DNA of 64,000 nt from contig MNCI01001868.1 in the NCBI GenBank assembly GCA_015680685.1, forward strand, positions 301,371 through 365,370. The letters run 5' to 3'. This document shows positions 12,358-24,328 of this stretch, one piece after another (positions within the stretch are counted from its first letter, which is position 1; each line of letters opens with the position of its first letter). The notes below the pieces were generated by a model that ran no database searches, was not told the origin of the DNA, and was given only the letters and a program-made list of their open reading frames with translations. The DNA is from Gnetum montanum (lineage: Eukaryota; Streptophyta; Gnetopsida; Gnetales; Gnetaceae). Made by a program: the position numbers and the translations under genes.

Positions 12358-13380
12358 GAATGGTTTTGACACACCTTAGTGTTCCTTTAAAATCAGGCAA
12401 CCAAATCTCATTTGCATAAACATCATCAAAACAAATAAAATACTAATACTAACATAAACTAAAAAAAAAATCCTAGGTGGTGGGGAAATTTCTCCAAAAT
12501 GCTTAAGTGAAATAAAAAAAGAATCTAAATTGAAATGAGGTTATTGCCAAATATGGATCCAATTATTATTAAAATTGTATTGAAATCTTTTAAAAGAAAT
12601 ACTAAATCTCAAAATGATTAAATAATAAAACCTAAGAGCCTAGGATTTTTCTAAGCATCTACAAACATAAAATCATGTTCTGTTGCTATTTTACATTTTT
12701 AGTTTCTCCAAAAAGTTTTAAAAGCTATGTTTTTAGTTGTTTTCATAATTTTTGAAATTCAAAAGGTAGGGGGTTACTTAGAAAAGTTGTTTGAATTGAG
12801 ATGTGACATTTATTACTAATGTCATAACATGTTGAAACCTCATGTTGGGGTCATGATGTATAGGAAAGAATACCTTGTTATCCTCACTTCCATGCTAAAC
12901 AATTTTATCTTTTGTAGCATTGCTATCTAGAGTCATCTCAACCTTAAAAACACGAATTATGGTAGAAAATCCTACTTCTATGATTCAAAAATTCAACTGA
13001 ACCAAAACATAATTAAAACATAGCTAAGTAAGGAAAAATTTGATTTTTAATATTCCATGCATGATAAAATCAATATTATAATATTAAATCTCAAAAGCAT
13101 GCATAAATAAAATCAAATCTCATAGAGAAAGAGCCTTAAAACATTTCTCCAAATAATTGTTAAACAAACTAAACCAAACCAAAACAAATGTACACATAAC
13201 CAAATATTCCAAAAACTTAGAAGATGATCATTGTACTAAATTTTTTCTCCTTGATGGATAACATAGTAGCTAAAATTTGTCACATGATTAAAAACTCCCA
13301 AATAGGCTTCAAACCATAGTTGCAATCAAATATCAATGATGGGAGTCAAGAAAAACCTAAAATAAGCTCTAAATTGGATC

Positions 13381-13526
13381 ACTTACCAAGAGTTTGATTA
13401 ATAGCGTGGAGCTAGATGTAAGTTTTTTTTATTTGATAGGCTCTGCCTCTCTTCCTCTATCTTCCAAATGTCAACAATGGAATTGGATGATTTGTAATGA
13501 AAGGATTGCTAGGTATTTATACTCAC
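13381..13526 (-). promoter_or_regulatory. Possible minus-strand promoter with a downstream splice donor
   Basis: On the minus strand a TATA box, TATAAATA (13514-13521), is followed about 130 nt later by CTTGGTAAGT, whose GTAAGT lies at 13381-13386. The interval is a plausible first exon. No ORF or LTR end was recognised downstream, so this may be the leader of an unrecognised old retrotransposon. Confidence 0.3.
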
Positions 13527-14568
13527 AAGGGTATGTTAGGGTTTAGCAAAAATGTAAGTTCTACAAGGGAAAACTAAAACTAAAAATAAAATGGAATTAA
13601 CCTAGAATTTATAAAAATAATATTTTAAAATGGGAACATACCCAATGCTGGTCTAATAGAGTACCTCATATTGGCTAGCTAATAACTATATTTAATTCCT
13701 TAATAAAAAAGTGTTTAAGTTCGAAACATAACTAAACAAGATACTATGACATGCTACTATTAGAAAAAAGAAGGCAAAACTAAAAAAAGCTAAAAATAAT
13801 GAACAAGAATATAATTAATTAGTTAATTATTGAAATAATCATAAAGCAAACCAATATATAACAACCAAGTATACCATAAGCTCAATGTAGTATCCCATGT
13901 GCCAATGACCCATCCAGTAATTAATACTTGTTTATTCAAAATTCCAATAAAGGGTTAGTGCACAAATGCTTAATTTAAATAAAAGAAGACACCAAAATAT
14001 AATAAAATATAATGGAATAAAATGAATTAGAATATCAAAAGCATCAAAATAGGTAATTACAAGATACATAGCTCATGGGATGGCCCTAGATTGTAAGTTG
14101 AAAATAGCCCTCACATAGATGACCCTATCTAATTTCACTAAGGAAGAAGCTAATATACTCCTAACTTCAATTATGTTCTTGATAGAAATACAATCCAAAA
14201 GATCACTAGTTGCTTCTTAGGGAGCTACATACTAGCACCATCTAAATCATAGAAATTAACAAAAGGCTTGTAGGTTCATTAGGATAGAATACTAGACACA
14301 ACATTAGTATCAAAGATAAGATAAAATAATAAATTATAATTAATGGAAGAAAAAAGATTATTGTTCACATTAAAAACTGAGTGTGGGTGCTAACTTCACT
14401 TGTGTGAATTGGATTACTATTGGTGAGAAGCCTTTTTTAAATTATTTTTTCTTTATTTTTTGTAACGTCAGTTATGTTTCTTACTTTAGATTTTTGCTTA
14501 TTTATTGACAAGTTATGAAAGACATAATGTGTATCCCATACGTTTCATACCAACTCCACAATACTTGC

Positions 14569-15375
14569 TGATGAGTGGCGAGGTATCCCTACACTCAACC
14601 ATACGAATATGAGCGTTACACGCGTGATCTGGTCGAACTCCGCAAACGGACTAGTTATGGCATCTAGACAGTTAGCCTTAGGTCGCAGTTTGTTGTCTTC
14701 CCACCTGGACTAGTATTAGCTTTGTCACATATGGTTTAGTCTAGAGTGAGGTGTATGATGGGTTTCTAATGTAATACTACTCCTGAAGGAAATGGAAAGT
14801 AATATTAACTAAGCTAGGAGAGAAGGGTGAGAGAATCTAATGTAGCCTAAGTGTAATGAGCATTCATTCCTTGATTATCCATACACATCTTGGACTTCGT
14901 GCATGACTACCACTGGGATTACCAAGCGCAGATCCTAGGTACGCTACTGGGTTACGAAGTAGTCACACTTAAATGCTCGAAATCAAGTCGTACTCATTTC
15001 GCGTTTAACATGAGTTTAAGGGTGAGAGAGACTAATTAGGAAAGCAGTAAATAACAAGTAAATAAATAATTAATCTAAGTGAATGCTACAATGATGAAGT
15101 AATCTCGATCTTTATTTCTGGTCATGTGCGTGTCCAAGTATGTCACACTCGAATAAAGGATGCTATACAATTATAATCAACATACTATAGGCATACACTG
15201 GAAAATATTCTAACTCTGGAATGATAAAAATGCAAGAGTCTAGCTAAGGGTCTAAATCTAAGTGCCTAAAACTAGGAAAGTTGCCTCTTATTTATAGACA
15301 TTGTCGTGGGCTGTGATATCGCGACTACGATATCGCGTACATGATATCATGGTCACCCTAAATGACGACTCATCA
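14569..15375 (-). repeat. 3' LTR of element B (807 bp)
   Basis: It is the reverse complement of a TGATGAG...CTCATCA LTR. Three GATATC palindromes at 15315, 15329 and 15343 are exactly 14 bp apart. The minus-strand TATA box CTATAAATAAGAGG lies at about 15286-15299. The U5 half matches the LTRs of A, C and F closely. Confidence 0.9.
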
Positions 15376-15383
15376 TACCCCCA
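15376..15383 (-). other. Polypurine tract of element B
   Basis: TACCCCCA on the plus strand is TGGGGGTA on the coding strand and directly abuts the 3' LTR, as in elements A, C and F. Confidence 0.75.
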
Positions 15384-15539
15384 CAACCGAATGCAAACTC
15401 GTCCTCAAGTTACATTGATTACACAGTGGATGGGTATGGGATTATTAGATGGGAAAATGGAATTATGCCATAGTGTGGAATGAAAACAAAACAAAGACAC
15501 AACACAGAGAATGTTCTACATCTACAAAAATTTTGGAAC

Positions 15540-18327
15540 TCATGTAGTTCTAGGTGGCGGTGGCTCCTCCATTGGTGCCTTCCCTTTATCTTGTGCTCCA
15601 GGTTTTGAGGCTTGATGGAGTTGAAGTATGGCCTGGAGCTTCTCCTCTTCAGTCCGAGGGTTTTGTGCCATCCATGCTAATGTTCCAATGTTTGACGGAG
15701 TCGGCACTTCCCACAGACAGGGTAGTTACGGAAACATTTGATTGGCTTTGACATACCATGCCGCGAACACCCACTGTTCCTCCTCATAGGCTTTGGCTTT
15801 ATCCTTGTACTGTTGAAAATTTGCTAGTTGTCGAGCCAAGACCGTTGTGACACCTTTCTTTCCTTAGTAGCTGGCTTTCACCACCTCAAGTTCAGAATTT
15901 GCAACTTCCAATTTCTGCAACAGCTTCTTGCATTCTGCAAATTATGCTTCATATTTGATGTGGGTGGTTGCTACCTGCTACTCAAGCTCTATTCTCGGGT
16001 GCCTTGATGTTAACATGGCAAGGTTGGCATACCTCAGATTGACCAACTCCATGTATTCCATTAGATCCTGAATCTATAGGTCCCGGCTCTTAACTTCCGC
16101 TTGGTGGGCGAAGGCATATGTGTCCAATATGGATCGCCAGTAAGTGTGTTGAGCATTGATAGCGTTTATCTAGTTCTTGGCCATATGGATCTCCTTCTCG
16201 AGGATTTGTTTGTACATCCCCACCTAATCTCGAAAGTGCTCCTTCAGCTTCTCATGTCGTTTATCCTCATTCTGCCACACGCTTATCTCAATAGCTGACT
16301 TTTGACGAATGACACATACCTTCTCCATCGAGAGGTTTCGATTTTCTCTGGCTAAACGGCTTATGTCTCGGTTGACCTAGATGAATTATTCTCATAATTG
16401 ATGGAAGTGTTCCTCGAGAACATTCTTCTGCTTTTCCGCAGTGGTCAACCTAAGGTTGTCTGCAATGAGCTGCTTATTTTCTTCTTGTAAGGCCTTGAGT
16501 GCCTTGATATACGCAAGAGTTTGCACCTATGCTGTGGAGGCATCCCAAAAAGTCTTCTCTTTTTCATCAGCCACCCTTTTATTCTCTGCTATTAGCTTGG
16601 TTAGTTGCTCAATTCTAAAATTATCTAGTTGGTCTGCGGGAACAAATTGCAAAAGATCCCGCTGTGCTGCTTATAGCCACGAGCTGTTCTTGTAATTTTT
16701 TGCACTTCAGCTTCAGCATGCTTGGCCCTCACTTCTATTAAGACCAGCTTCCCCTTTGTGGAAATGAGGTTTGAATGAATTGTTGTAACATCCTAGGGGA
16801 TCTCAAACAAGGATTTCATTACTTGCCCTATTTGGAGCAATCGATCAAACGCATCCTCATGTTCTGCAGGAGTCATTGAGGTTTCAGCCAAAGTTTGAGC
16901 ATCTCGTGCTCCCATGAAATCTATCGATGGCACAACAGGTACGTTGAAGGATTATTTGATGTGGTCTGCGACCACTTTTGCAGCTCCCAAGGGATCTTAG
17001 TGTTGCATGACCACCATAGTGGCCCCTTCACAAGTTTGTAATTGCACTTGGAAAGATGTCACGTTTCCTGAGATCTATTGTGACCATCTACTTTCCCCTC
17101 CTCGTGTGTGAATAGACATTTTAGCCCTTGTGAAATCCAGAGAAACCATGGGTTGAATGACATCATCGGTGAAACGGAAGAGGTTTGCATCATCACGACT
17201 TCCCCAACTGACCGTCTTAGCGATGGCCCTAAGATGGCTCATCAATGGTCTATAGTCTTGCAGCGACTGTTGCTCCTGGCCTATGCTGGGCCCTGCTTCC
17301 TATTGTTGGCGGGGACCCATGCTTGGAGGTTGGCTGGGTCCTACAAGTTGAGTTGCAGTTGGTCCAGCCATCTGTTCTTCTTCTTGTTCTGGTCCCAGCT
17401 CTTCGCCAGTGCTCTTCCTTGGGGCTGGCGCCTTTAGCAATTCAACATATGAAGTAGTTTGGGATTTTTAGAGGACATCATTAGTGTACCCTCGAATACC
17501 AGCATGTTGACAAAGCTTTCTGATAAGACAAGGAAAAGGCAATGCCATTTTCCCTGTCTTTCGTTCCTCGAACTGCCTTAGCATCTCTGTTAAATATAGG
17601 TGGGGTAGGTTAGCATTAACCTTTCCCATTAGCACTGCACATCCTCTAGCCACATACCTTGAAATTCTTTTTAGGCCCTTTTTGGGGAAGAGGTGTGATA
17701 TGTTACAATTTTAAAGTAAATCGTCTCTTCCGTCTTCAACTCACCAAATATTTTATCTCTGCCATAAGCCCTTTCCAACCAATCCCGTCCCACATTGGGG
17801 TTTGAAAGGGTGGATAACTGAGCAACTTTGGGCCCTGTGTTTGGAAGATTTAACACTTCCGAAATGGCCTATGTGAAGAAATCAACTGTCACACCACAAA
17901 TATTAACAGTGGTGCCTTACTCCCTATTGTGCCAAAATTGGTACGTCTCTCCTAGGTACCAAGCACCACTTTCAGAGAGGATAGGCCATAATGGGGATCC
18001 TTTGAGGTGATCCCTAATAGTCTTAGGAGCGAACTCTACAAAAGATTCAAAGTTCAATTCCACAATCACCGCAGTGAATGTGGACTTTTCATGGATGGCC
18101 TAAACACAATCTTGGGGCAACGTGAGATGTTGTCTTTGTTTAGGCGTAGCAGCGGCTCCTCCTTCTGCCTGCTTGGACTATACGGTAGGAGGATCTTCTT
18201 GATGAATGCTGAATGATTGTTCCTCCTGTTCTGCATGTTGTCCAGTAGGATCTTATCTTCCACCTCTTCGAGCTTGTTTGTTTCCACCTTGAGAAGGACC
18301 TTCCTGTTGTCCAGATTTCAGGGCCAT
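15540..18327 (-). pseudogene. Second ORF of element B: plant-transposon/envelope-like domain plus coiled coil, broken
   Basis: The start ATG at 18327 directly follows the mini-intron acceptor, and the stop TGA is at 15542-15540. The N-terminal 80 residues are Gln-rich. The next 200 or so (about 18075-17470) match the domain that is intact in element C, including LPFPCLIRKLC near 17560. The rest, to about 15560, is Glu/Lys/Gln-rich heptad-like sequence, a probable long coiled coil. The span is 2788 bp, not a multiple of three, so at least one frameshift adds to several stops. The function is unknown. It occupies the position of the envelope-like ORF in Athila elements. Confidence 0.75.
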
Positions 18328-18382
18328 CTGCAATCACACGGGGTCAAGCATTAGTAAGGTTTTTTTAAAAGTTAAGTTATAC
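18328..18382 (-). other. Intron-like sequence before the second ORF of element B (55 nt)
   Basis: On the minus strand AAG|GTATAA is followed by TTACTAAT (a branch-site-like motif) and GTGTGATTGCAG, which ends exactly at the ATG. The same arrangement is found in C and F and, more diverged, in A. Its length is near the lower limit for plant introns, so splicing is an inference. Confidence 0.5.
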
Positions 18383-18800
18383 CTTACTGCTTGCCTTAAT
18401 TAATGATCTTATGTTATCACGTGTGATATTGCCTGAAAAACTGTAATGATGAGTCCTGTGACTTAGGTGTTTTTCCATTTTAGTTTCCCGATATACCTAG
18501 GTATTAAATGACTTTTAGGCATAATTATTCTAAGTGTTATAGCTAATTACCCTAGATGATGTCCTTTGGGCGATGATAAATTCCAAAAAAGTTAGGTTCT
18601 TTTCGGCAGATGTCCCTTCCCCACGACTAAGCTGAACACTCCAGGTTCAAGTAGGTTCAAACGGAATTAAAATCAGAGTACCAGTGAGTGAGATATAGTG
18701 AGAAGAGCAAGGGTCGTTGAATCGCAAGTCGTAGAGAAAAAATTCAAAAACTCCCCTGTGTGAATGGAAAAAATGATGCTAAGTGTTGCGGGTGGTCACC

Positions 18801-18896
18801 TATTTATAGGTTGTAGGGACGCGATATCACGTACGATACATTGCGTACGTGATATCATGTTGGTTGCAATATCGCATACGTGATATCACGGCCCTA
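18801..18896 (-). promoter_or_regulatory. Internal promoter-like segment of element B
   Basis: On the minus strand, GATATC-type palindromes (18882, 18868 as AATATC, 18851, 18823) are followed by the TATA box CCTATAAATAGG at 18801-18808. The architecture copies that of the LTR promoter, but it sits about 480 bp upstream of the second ORF, far from any LTR. Spacings are 14, 17 and 28 bp. Confidence 0.55.
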
Positions 18897-20273
18897 GTGA
18901 CATGAGGCACAAGAAAAATACCAAATTTTTTAAGGATTGTTTTGAAATAAACGTTGTAAATTGAGGACATTGGGCTATGATCAAGGGGTTCTAGGGAAAT
19001 TCTATTAAGTTGAAAGGCACAATTAATGATGATGGTGTGGATTTTATCAATAAAACCTCGGATGGGAGAAAAAGGTTATGCAATGGTTCATAGGAATGTG
19101 GAAATTCAGAGGGATAATAGTAGGGAAAGAGAATCATTTGAAAATTATGCTGAGGGTAAGAAATAGTGTGTGTTAGCTATGTCACAAGTGAAGATTATAA
19201 AAAGTTACACAAGTGGGTCCTCCCCAAAGCAGGTTTCAACCTATAATGCCCTTGTGTAACGACACTTAAAGTGTCCATGGGCACTAGAAGGATTAAATGT
19301 AATCCACACTAACTCCACAAAACACACACATGTAAATATCACCAGAATGAGATAACAATTCTATGTTACACGGGACACGAGCTACAACTATACGAACAGT
19401 GAGATGAGACGAAGTATAGAAGGGATCGTAGAGATCGGGACATGAGGTAATTGACCCAGGGCACAATGAATCCTGCGTGTAAAGCATGATTAATGTGTCA
19501 TTAACCCATCGTTCCAAGATCAGGACCAAGTCCATCCTTCTAATCAATGACATCACATTGTTTCATCCCATGGTGAGCAACTATGAGAGTACCATAACAA
19601 CAAGGCGTATGATCACTTGACATTTTGTTCAAGGGAGGAGCGATTTTTGTTTTGCGGCACTTCCTTTTTCTTTTTCTCTCTCTTTTTTTTCTTTTTTGAA
19701 TACTGAATCCAGAGAAGCCGCCAACCTTCAGGCATGGGTGCATGTCTTTCTAGTGGGACCCCCTAGCACATCATTAATTTTTGAATGCCCGTTTGATTAC
19801 TCTTACTCCCATTTTTCGTTAGATCTACAAGGATCTTAGTACAACCAGGTTGCATGATAACTCTTACAGACGTCACCAAAGAGAATCCGCAAGTCCCCTT
19901 GATGTCACACCCTAATCGTTCCCTCTTGGCCCATCCTTCTTCATTCTGGGTACAATGAACACAAAATAAATTTTAAGTTTTTAAGAATGTCAAGAATATC
20001 ACTATACCCTTGAATAGAACCTCTTATTTGTAGAATGGATGAGTGGGTGTAATGGGCTCACTGTCCAAATAATTGGTCAGTCAAGACTTAATAACATAGA
20101 ACATGCCTCAACCAACGATCCACATGAGTGTTTTTTTCATAGATGAGATTACTTACAAAAGCGTAAAAAGATAAAAAGACAAAATAATAAAACAAGAAAT
20201 TGAAAATTAAAAAACTGGAAAACAAAAAGTTGTAAAATTAAAGAAAATAAAAAATATTTATTAATCCTGCTTG
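18897..20273 (-). other. Non-coding spacer of element B between gag and the internal promoter
   Basis: No ORF is supported. It contains the block at about 19201-19290 that is conserved in A, C, D and F. The part near 19890-19925, which reads GGTGTGACATCAAGGGGACT on the minus strand, is also found in C and F. A CT-rich run lies at 19668-19700. Confidence 0.7.
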
Positions 20274-22259
20274 TTATTAAAATGGGGGATATCCCCCATA
20301 ACTAATCGGTTGAGGATGACAAGGATTAATAAATGGAAGATGAGGATCCTTACATGTTGGAAATATTGGGGCCTGGTCATACTTACCCCATTGGGGTTCA
20401 CACACTTGATTATAATGAGCATAGTGGGGCAATTTGTACGGTGTAGTTCTTGGATAACAAGTTGATCCACTATGATATTTGTGACCATTAGATGGTATGC
20501 AAGGATTGGGATGTTGCCTTCCAAGATTGTGTTCATTGGGCTGTATGGTTGTTGGAGTGTTAGTTGGTGGTCCTGATGAATTTACATAAGGGGTGGGGTT
20601 CGAAGATGAGGGTGAACCATAGTGTGGGACTTGTGCTGAGTTGGAAGATGCAGTGGCCTCGGAATTGCGTTGTCCCTTCTTACGGTTATGTTTAAAGAAG
20701 GGGTGCTTTGGATGTTGAGGAGGCCTCTCACTGCTGTTGGCAGTAGTAGTACAAGTGACGTTTGTGGGTTGTGGTGGTGGTGCAGGCACCTTAGGAACAG
20801 TTGCTGGTGATGTATAAGGAGGGAAAGGATGAGAATGTTGAAAGTTAGGAGGAGTATAAGGTGCACAAGGTGGTGGTTGTGTTGAAGGTATGGGCTGATA
20901 GTATTGAGGAGAATGGTACTATGGTGAGATAAAGTGCATTGGCCCAGCTAGAGAAATAGGATGTTGGACAAGATAAGCATTTGGGTTCAGATGATATGAA
21001 GGATGTCTCTAGTTTAGTGGTGGTCTCCCCCACGACTGGGATTTTTGCCACTGTGATCAAACACAGTATCTCTGTACGAATTCTGGAAGTAACGTATTTC
21101 CCCAATGCTCATGTAAATGTAACAATATTGGACATTGGCCCTTGGGGTGATCATATAGGAAAATGGTGCATTCATACATATGATTGGCAATTGAGCTCTT
21201 ATTTTCCTTATTCCTTCTTTCTGATTGTCTAATGTTTTGTCCTACTTCTTGGGTTGTCAAAACTCTATCTCCAATACTATCGATAAATTCTCCATACTTT
21301 TGATACGTCCATTCCAACATCTTATTGATCTTTTCCTTAGCTTCTTCTAATGTTTTTTGTGCTGGAAAACATGATGTTTCCACCTCGAGATTGGTTGATT
21401 TCTCCTTTTTATGATCATGGACCTTTGTTAAGTTGAGATTGTGGTCCCGTTGATGTTTTTCAACACTCTTCCATCTAGCCAATTCTCTTTCTTCTTTTGC
21501 TACCCGCTGAACAAGTTCTTGGACTTGATGGGTTCATAGTTCATCTAGTTGACCTTGGGCATACATTCCTAAGGTCTCTCTTGTTTCATTACATAGCCCA
21601 TCAATGATATGGTACACTAGCCTTTCCTCGGAAAACCCATGGCCTAGATAGTTGTTTAACAGTACATCATATCTTTCTAAGGCCATGTCCAAGGGTTCAT
21701 GTTGTGCTTGTTTCCATCCTTGGATTTTTTTCCTCAAGGTTGACACTCTTGTGTAGGTTTGATATTTTTCATTAAATAATTCTACCATTGCTGACCAACG
21801 TTGTATTGAATTTGGTTTTAACGATCTATACCATACTTTTGCTTGGTCAATGAGTGTCATAGGGAAGAGCTTGAGTTTTTGCCAACCGTTATCAATGTTG
21901 TTCCATGTACAGGCATCATAGAAGGCTTGTAAATATTGATGCAGATCTAAGTCATAGCCTCTTGAAAATTTAGGAAAGTTGTTTAAATTGAGCCTGGGTA
22001 GACGACTCTCTTTACGATGCCTACGTGAGATTAGAATAGCCTCTTGTATTTGCATTAGGCTTGTAGTGGCCAATAGGGGTTCATCGTCATCTGGTAAGTT
22101 ATGATTTCATGTGTTGGGATGATGTTGCTTTTGTTCATGTTTATAAGAAACCCCCACTTCAGGTTGTGTACTCCAATCTTCATCGTCATATAGTTCGTTG
22201 GTTCTCCAATGAACTTCCTCACTAAGTGTGGCATTATTGTAATCTTGTAGGAGAGGCAT
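20274..22259 (-). pseudogene. gag: Degenerate gag of element B
   Basis: The ATG at 22259 starts the sequence MPLLQDYNNATLSEE, shared with C and (as MSLSQDYDNATT) F. The gag core is open for 179 codons (22073-21534), with KLFPMTLIDQAKVWYRSL and FNEKYQTY motifs. The zinc-knuckle-like CTIFLYDHPKGQC near 21160-21120 has lost its second Cys to Phe. The tail is Pro/Ser/Asn-rich (20789-20277) and ends in YGGYPPF. Several stops and frame changes break it. Ending gag here with no pol fused downstream is the hallmark of this element type. Confidence 0.85.
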
Positions 22260-22381
22260 GGTTGTGAAGTTGTGTGTGAATTTATATGTGACTTTTAATA
22301 ATTATTTCTTTCTAAAAGATATATCATTAATTCCTTTACAACGACCTTGTATGATATAACTAATCTAGATGATTAGCACCA

Positions 22382-22399
22382 TCCCTGGCAACGGTGCCA
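22382..22399 (-). other. Primer-binding site of element B (tRNA-Asp)
   Basis: On the minus strand TGGCACCGTTGCCAGGGA matches 16 of 18 bases of the tRNA-Asp complement, one base from the LTR. Confidence 0.85.
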
Positions 22400-22400
22400 A

Positions 22401-23018
22401 TGATGAGGGGCGAGGTACCCCTACATTCAACCATATGAATACGAACGTTACACGTGCGATCTGGTCGAACTCCACAGATAGACTAGTTGTGGCATCTAGA
22501 TAGTTAGCCTTAGGTTGCAGTTTGCTATCTTCCCACCTGGACTAGTATTAGCTTTGTCACGTATGTTTTAGTCCAGAGTGAGGTGTATGATGGGTTTCTA
22601 ATATAATGCTACTCCTGAAGGAAATGGAAAGTAATATGAACTAAGCTAGGAGAGAAGGGTGAGAGAATCTAATCTAGCCTAAGTGTGAAGAGCATCCATT
22701 CCTTGATTATCCGTACACATCTTGGACTTCATGCACGACTACCACTGGGATTACCAAGCGTAGATCCTAGGTACGCTACTGGTTACGAAGTAGTCACACT
22801 TAAATGCTCGTAATCAAGTCGTACTCATTCTGCGTTTAACATGAGTTTAAGGGTGAGAGAGACTAATTAGGAAAGCAGTAAATAACAAGTAAATAAATAA
22901 TTAATCTAAATGAATGCTGCAATGATGAAGTAATCTTGATCTTTATTGCCAATCATGTGCATGTCCAAGTACGTCGCACTCGAATAAAGGATGCTATACA
23001 ATTACAATCACCACACCA
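22401..23018 (-). repeat. 5' LTR of element B, truncated
   Basis: About 618 bp of U5 and R side match the 3' LTR at 14569. Homology stops after CAATCACCACAC at about 23018, so U3 with its TATA box and GATATC array is missing. The LTR was cut by deletion or rearrangement. Confidence 0.85.
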
Positions 23019-23431
23019 CATTTAAAGAGGATTGGGTATTATTTAATTCTCAAAGATTTGTATGCATTTTTAATTGAAATTTGGATCTTTCTTCGCATAC
23101 TAGCATTACTTAATTTTTTTGAATAATTTATTATTCCTTTCTATTGTAACTTTGTGTATTTTACTAATGTCAAGTTTCAAGGACTTTTAAGAATTAATTT
23201 ACCAACTAATTTGGAGCATGGATATTGCTCATTAAATTAGCATTATGTTTTTATTACAGTCATCTTAACATAGGTTCTAATGAGTTCTAGTAATTTCATG
23301 GGATTTTGAATCTTTGAAGTTTTGTAAGATTTCAATAACGTTTCTTAGGTTTTGGATTTCTTCATTATGTCAGGACCTTGTGGGGTCTTTTTCCTTGGTT
23401 TGTTATGTTGATTATGCTTACTACACCGTGC
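23019..23431. other. AT-rich segment between elements B and D, nothing recognised
   Basis: No ORF or repeat unit was found. Homology to the element B LTR ends at its left edge and the element D LTR begins at its right edge. Confidence 0.5.
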
Positions 23432-24328
23432 TAATGAGTAGTGGGTTCCCCCTATGCCCAACCATATGAATCACAAGAATTTATGTGCAATCCAATCAAA
23501 TTCTATGGATGGAACTAGTGTGGATTCAAATTGTTAAGCATTAATTACAGGTCACTGTATTTTCGCTTGGACTAGTGGTAGCTTTATGATTTATGGTTTA
23601 GTCCAAAGTGAGGCATATGATTATGATGTTGTTGTGGCCTTAACTTAACCTTAAAAATACCATATAAATTAATTATTTAATCTAATTAATAATAAGAGGA
23701 TAAATTCTAAGCTAGCTTAAGGATGATGAGTGTCTATTCCTAGCTTACCGTACATGTCCTAAACTCACATGACCACTATTGGGATTACCAAGTGTTACAC
23801 TACTAGGAAAATCTAGGAATAATGTTGTTGGAATTACCAAGTGAATACAAGTTTATGCTTGAATCTAGTCGCACTCATTTTTTTGATTGATTAACATGCA
23901 TGGAAATGCAAATATTAACTAATTACATGGAAAATAAATTACATTGAAAGTAAATCTATTCTATGTCAAAGTGCTATAATGAATATGAATCAATCTCGAT
24001 CTTATTGCTCTTCATGGAATGTGTCCAAGTATAATGCCACTCAAATAAGACTCAATTCAATTGACTCAAATCCACATTGCGAGCATTCATTAATTGTGTG
24101 TGAATATTATGAAATAAAACCATAAGAGTTCGAATATACTATTGACCAAATGGTGCCAAATACGTGGTGGGTGCTTGCATATTTATTTTCAAATATTGGC
24201 ATTGTGTCGATAGGGATTCGTTAACAAATTTAGCTGCATGAACGAGGGTGCATTGACAGAAATGTGTCAATGAGACTTCATTAATGGGGATGCATCAACA
24301 AAGTTGCCTGAAATGTCAGGTCTCATCA
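23432..24328 (-). repeat. 3' LTR of element D (about 897 bp)
   Basis: It matches the LTR at 35934-36941 across most of its length, for example GCCCAACCATATGAATCACA at 23458 and at 35959. Its U3 lacks GATATC arrays and instead has spaced CATCAA/TTGATG motifs. The plus-strand right edge TCTCATCA is followed by TACCCTCACAA, the reverse complement of a polypurine tract. Confidence 0.8.

Larger units (their letters stand above)
10911..14568. other. AT-rich intergenic DNA, no gene recognised
   Basis: The region is low in GC and has no convincing ORF. It contains a 56-bp tandem repeat (12225-12357) and a minus-strand TATA plus splice-donor arrangement near 13381-13526, both listed separately. It probably consists of old, unrecognisable transposon debris. 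Confidence 0.5.
14569..23018 (-). mobile_element. Element B: pol-less Athila-like element carrying gag and a second (envelope-like) ORF
   Basis: Read right to left the order is truncated 5' LTR, primer-binding site, gag, spacer, internal promoter-like segment, mini-intron, second ORF, polypurine tract and 3' LTR. No reverse transcriptase, RNase H or integrase motif is present anywhere in the 7 kb of internal DNA. It would therefore have depended on an autonomous partner such as a relative of element A. The 5' LTR lacks its first 190 or so bases, so no target-site duplication can be shown. Confidence 0.85.

Noticed and set aside
20271-21232. Plus-strand open frames opposite the gag of element B
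   Set aside because: They are the complement of real minus-strand gag coding sequence and have no motif of their own.
23421-23436. A second primer-binding site left of the element D 3' LTR (CCGTGCTAATGA resembles CAGTGCTAATGA at 35926)
   Set aside because: Only about ten bases agree, and the other side of this LTR has a polypurine tract, so it is a 3' LTR. The similarity is probably chance.
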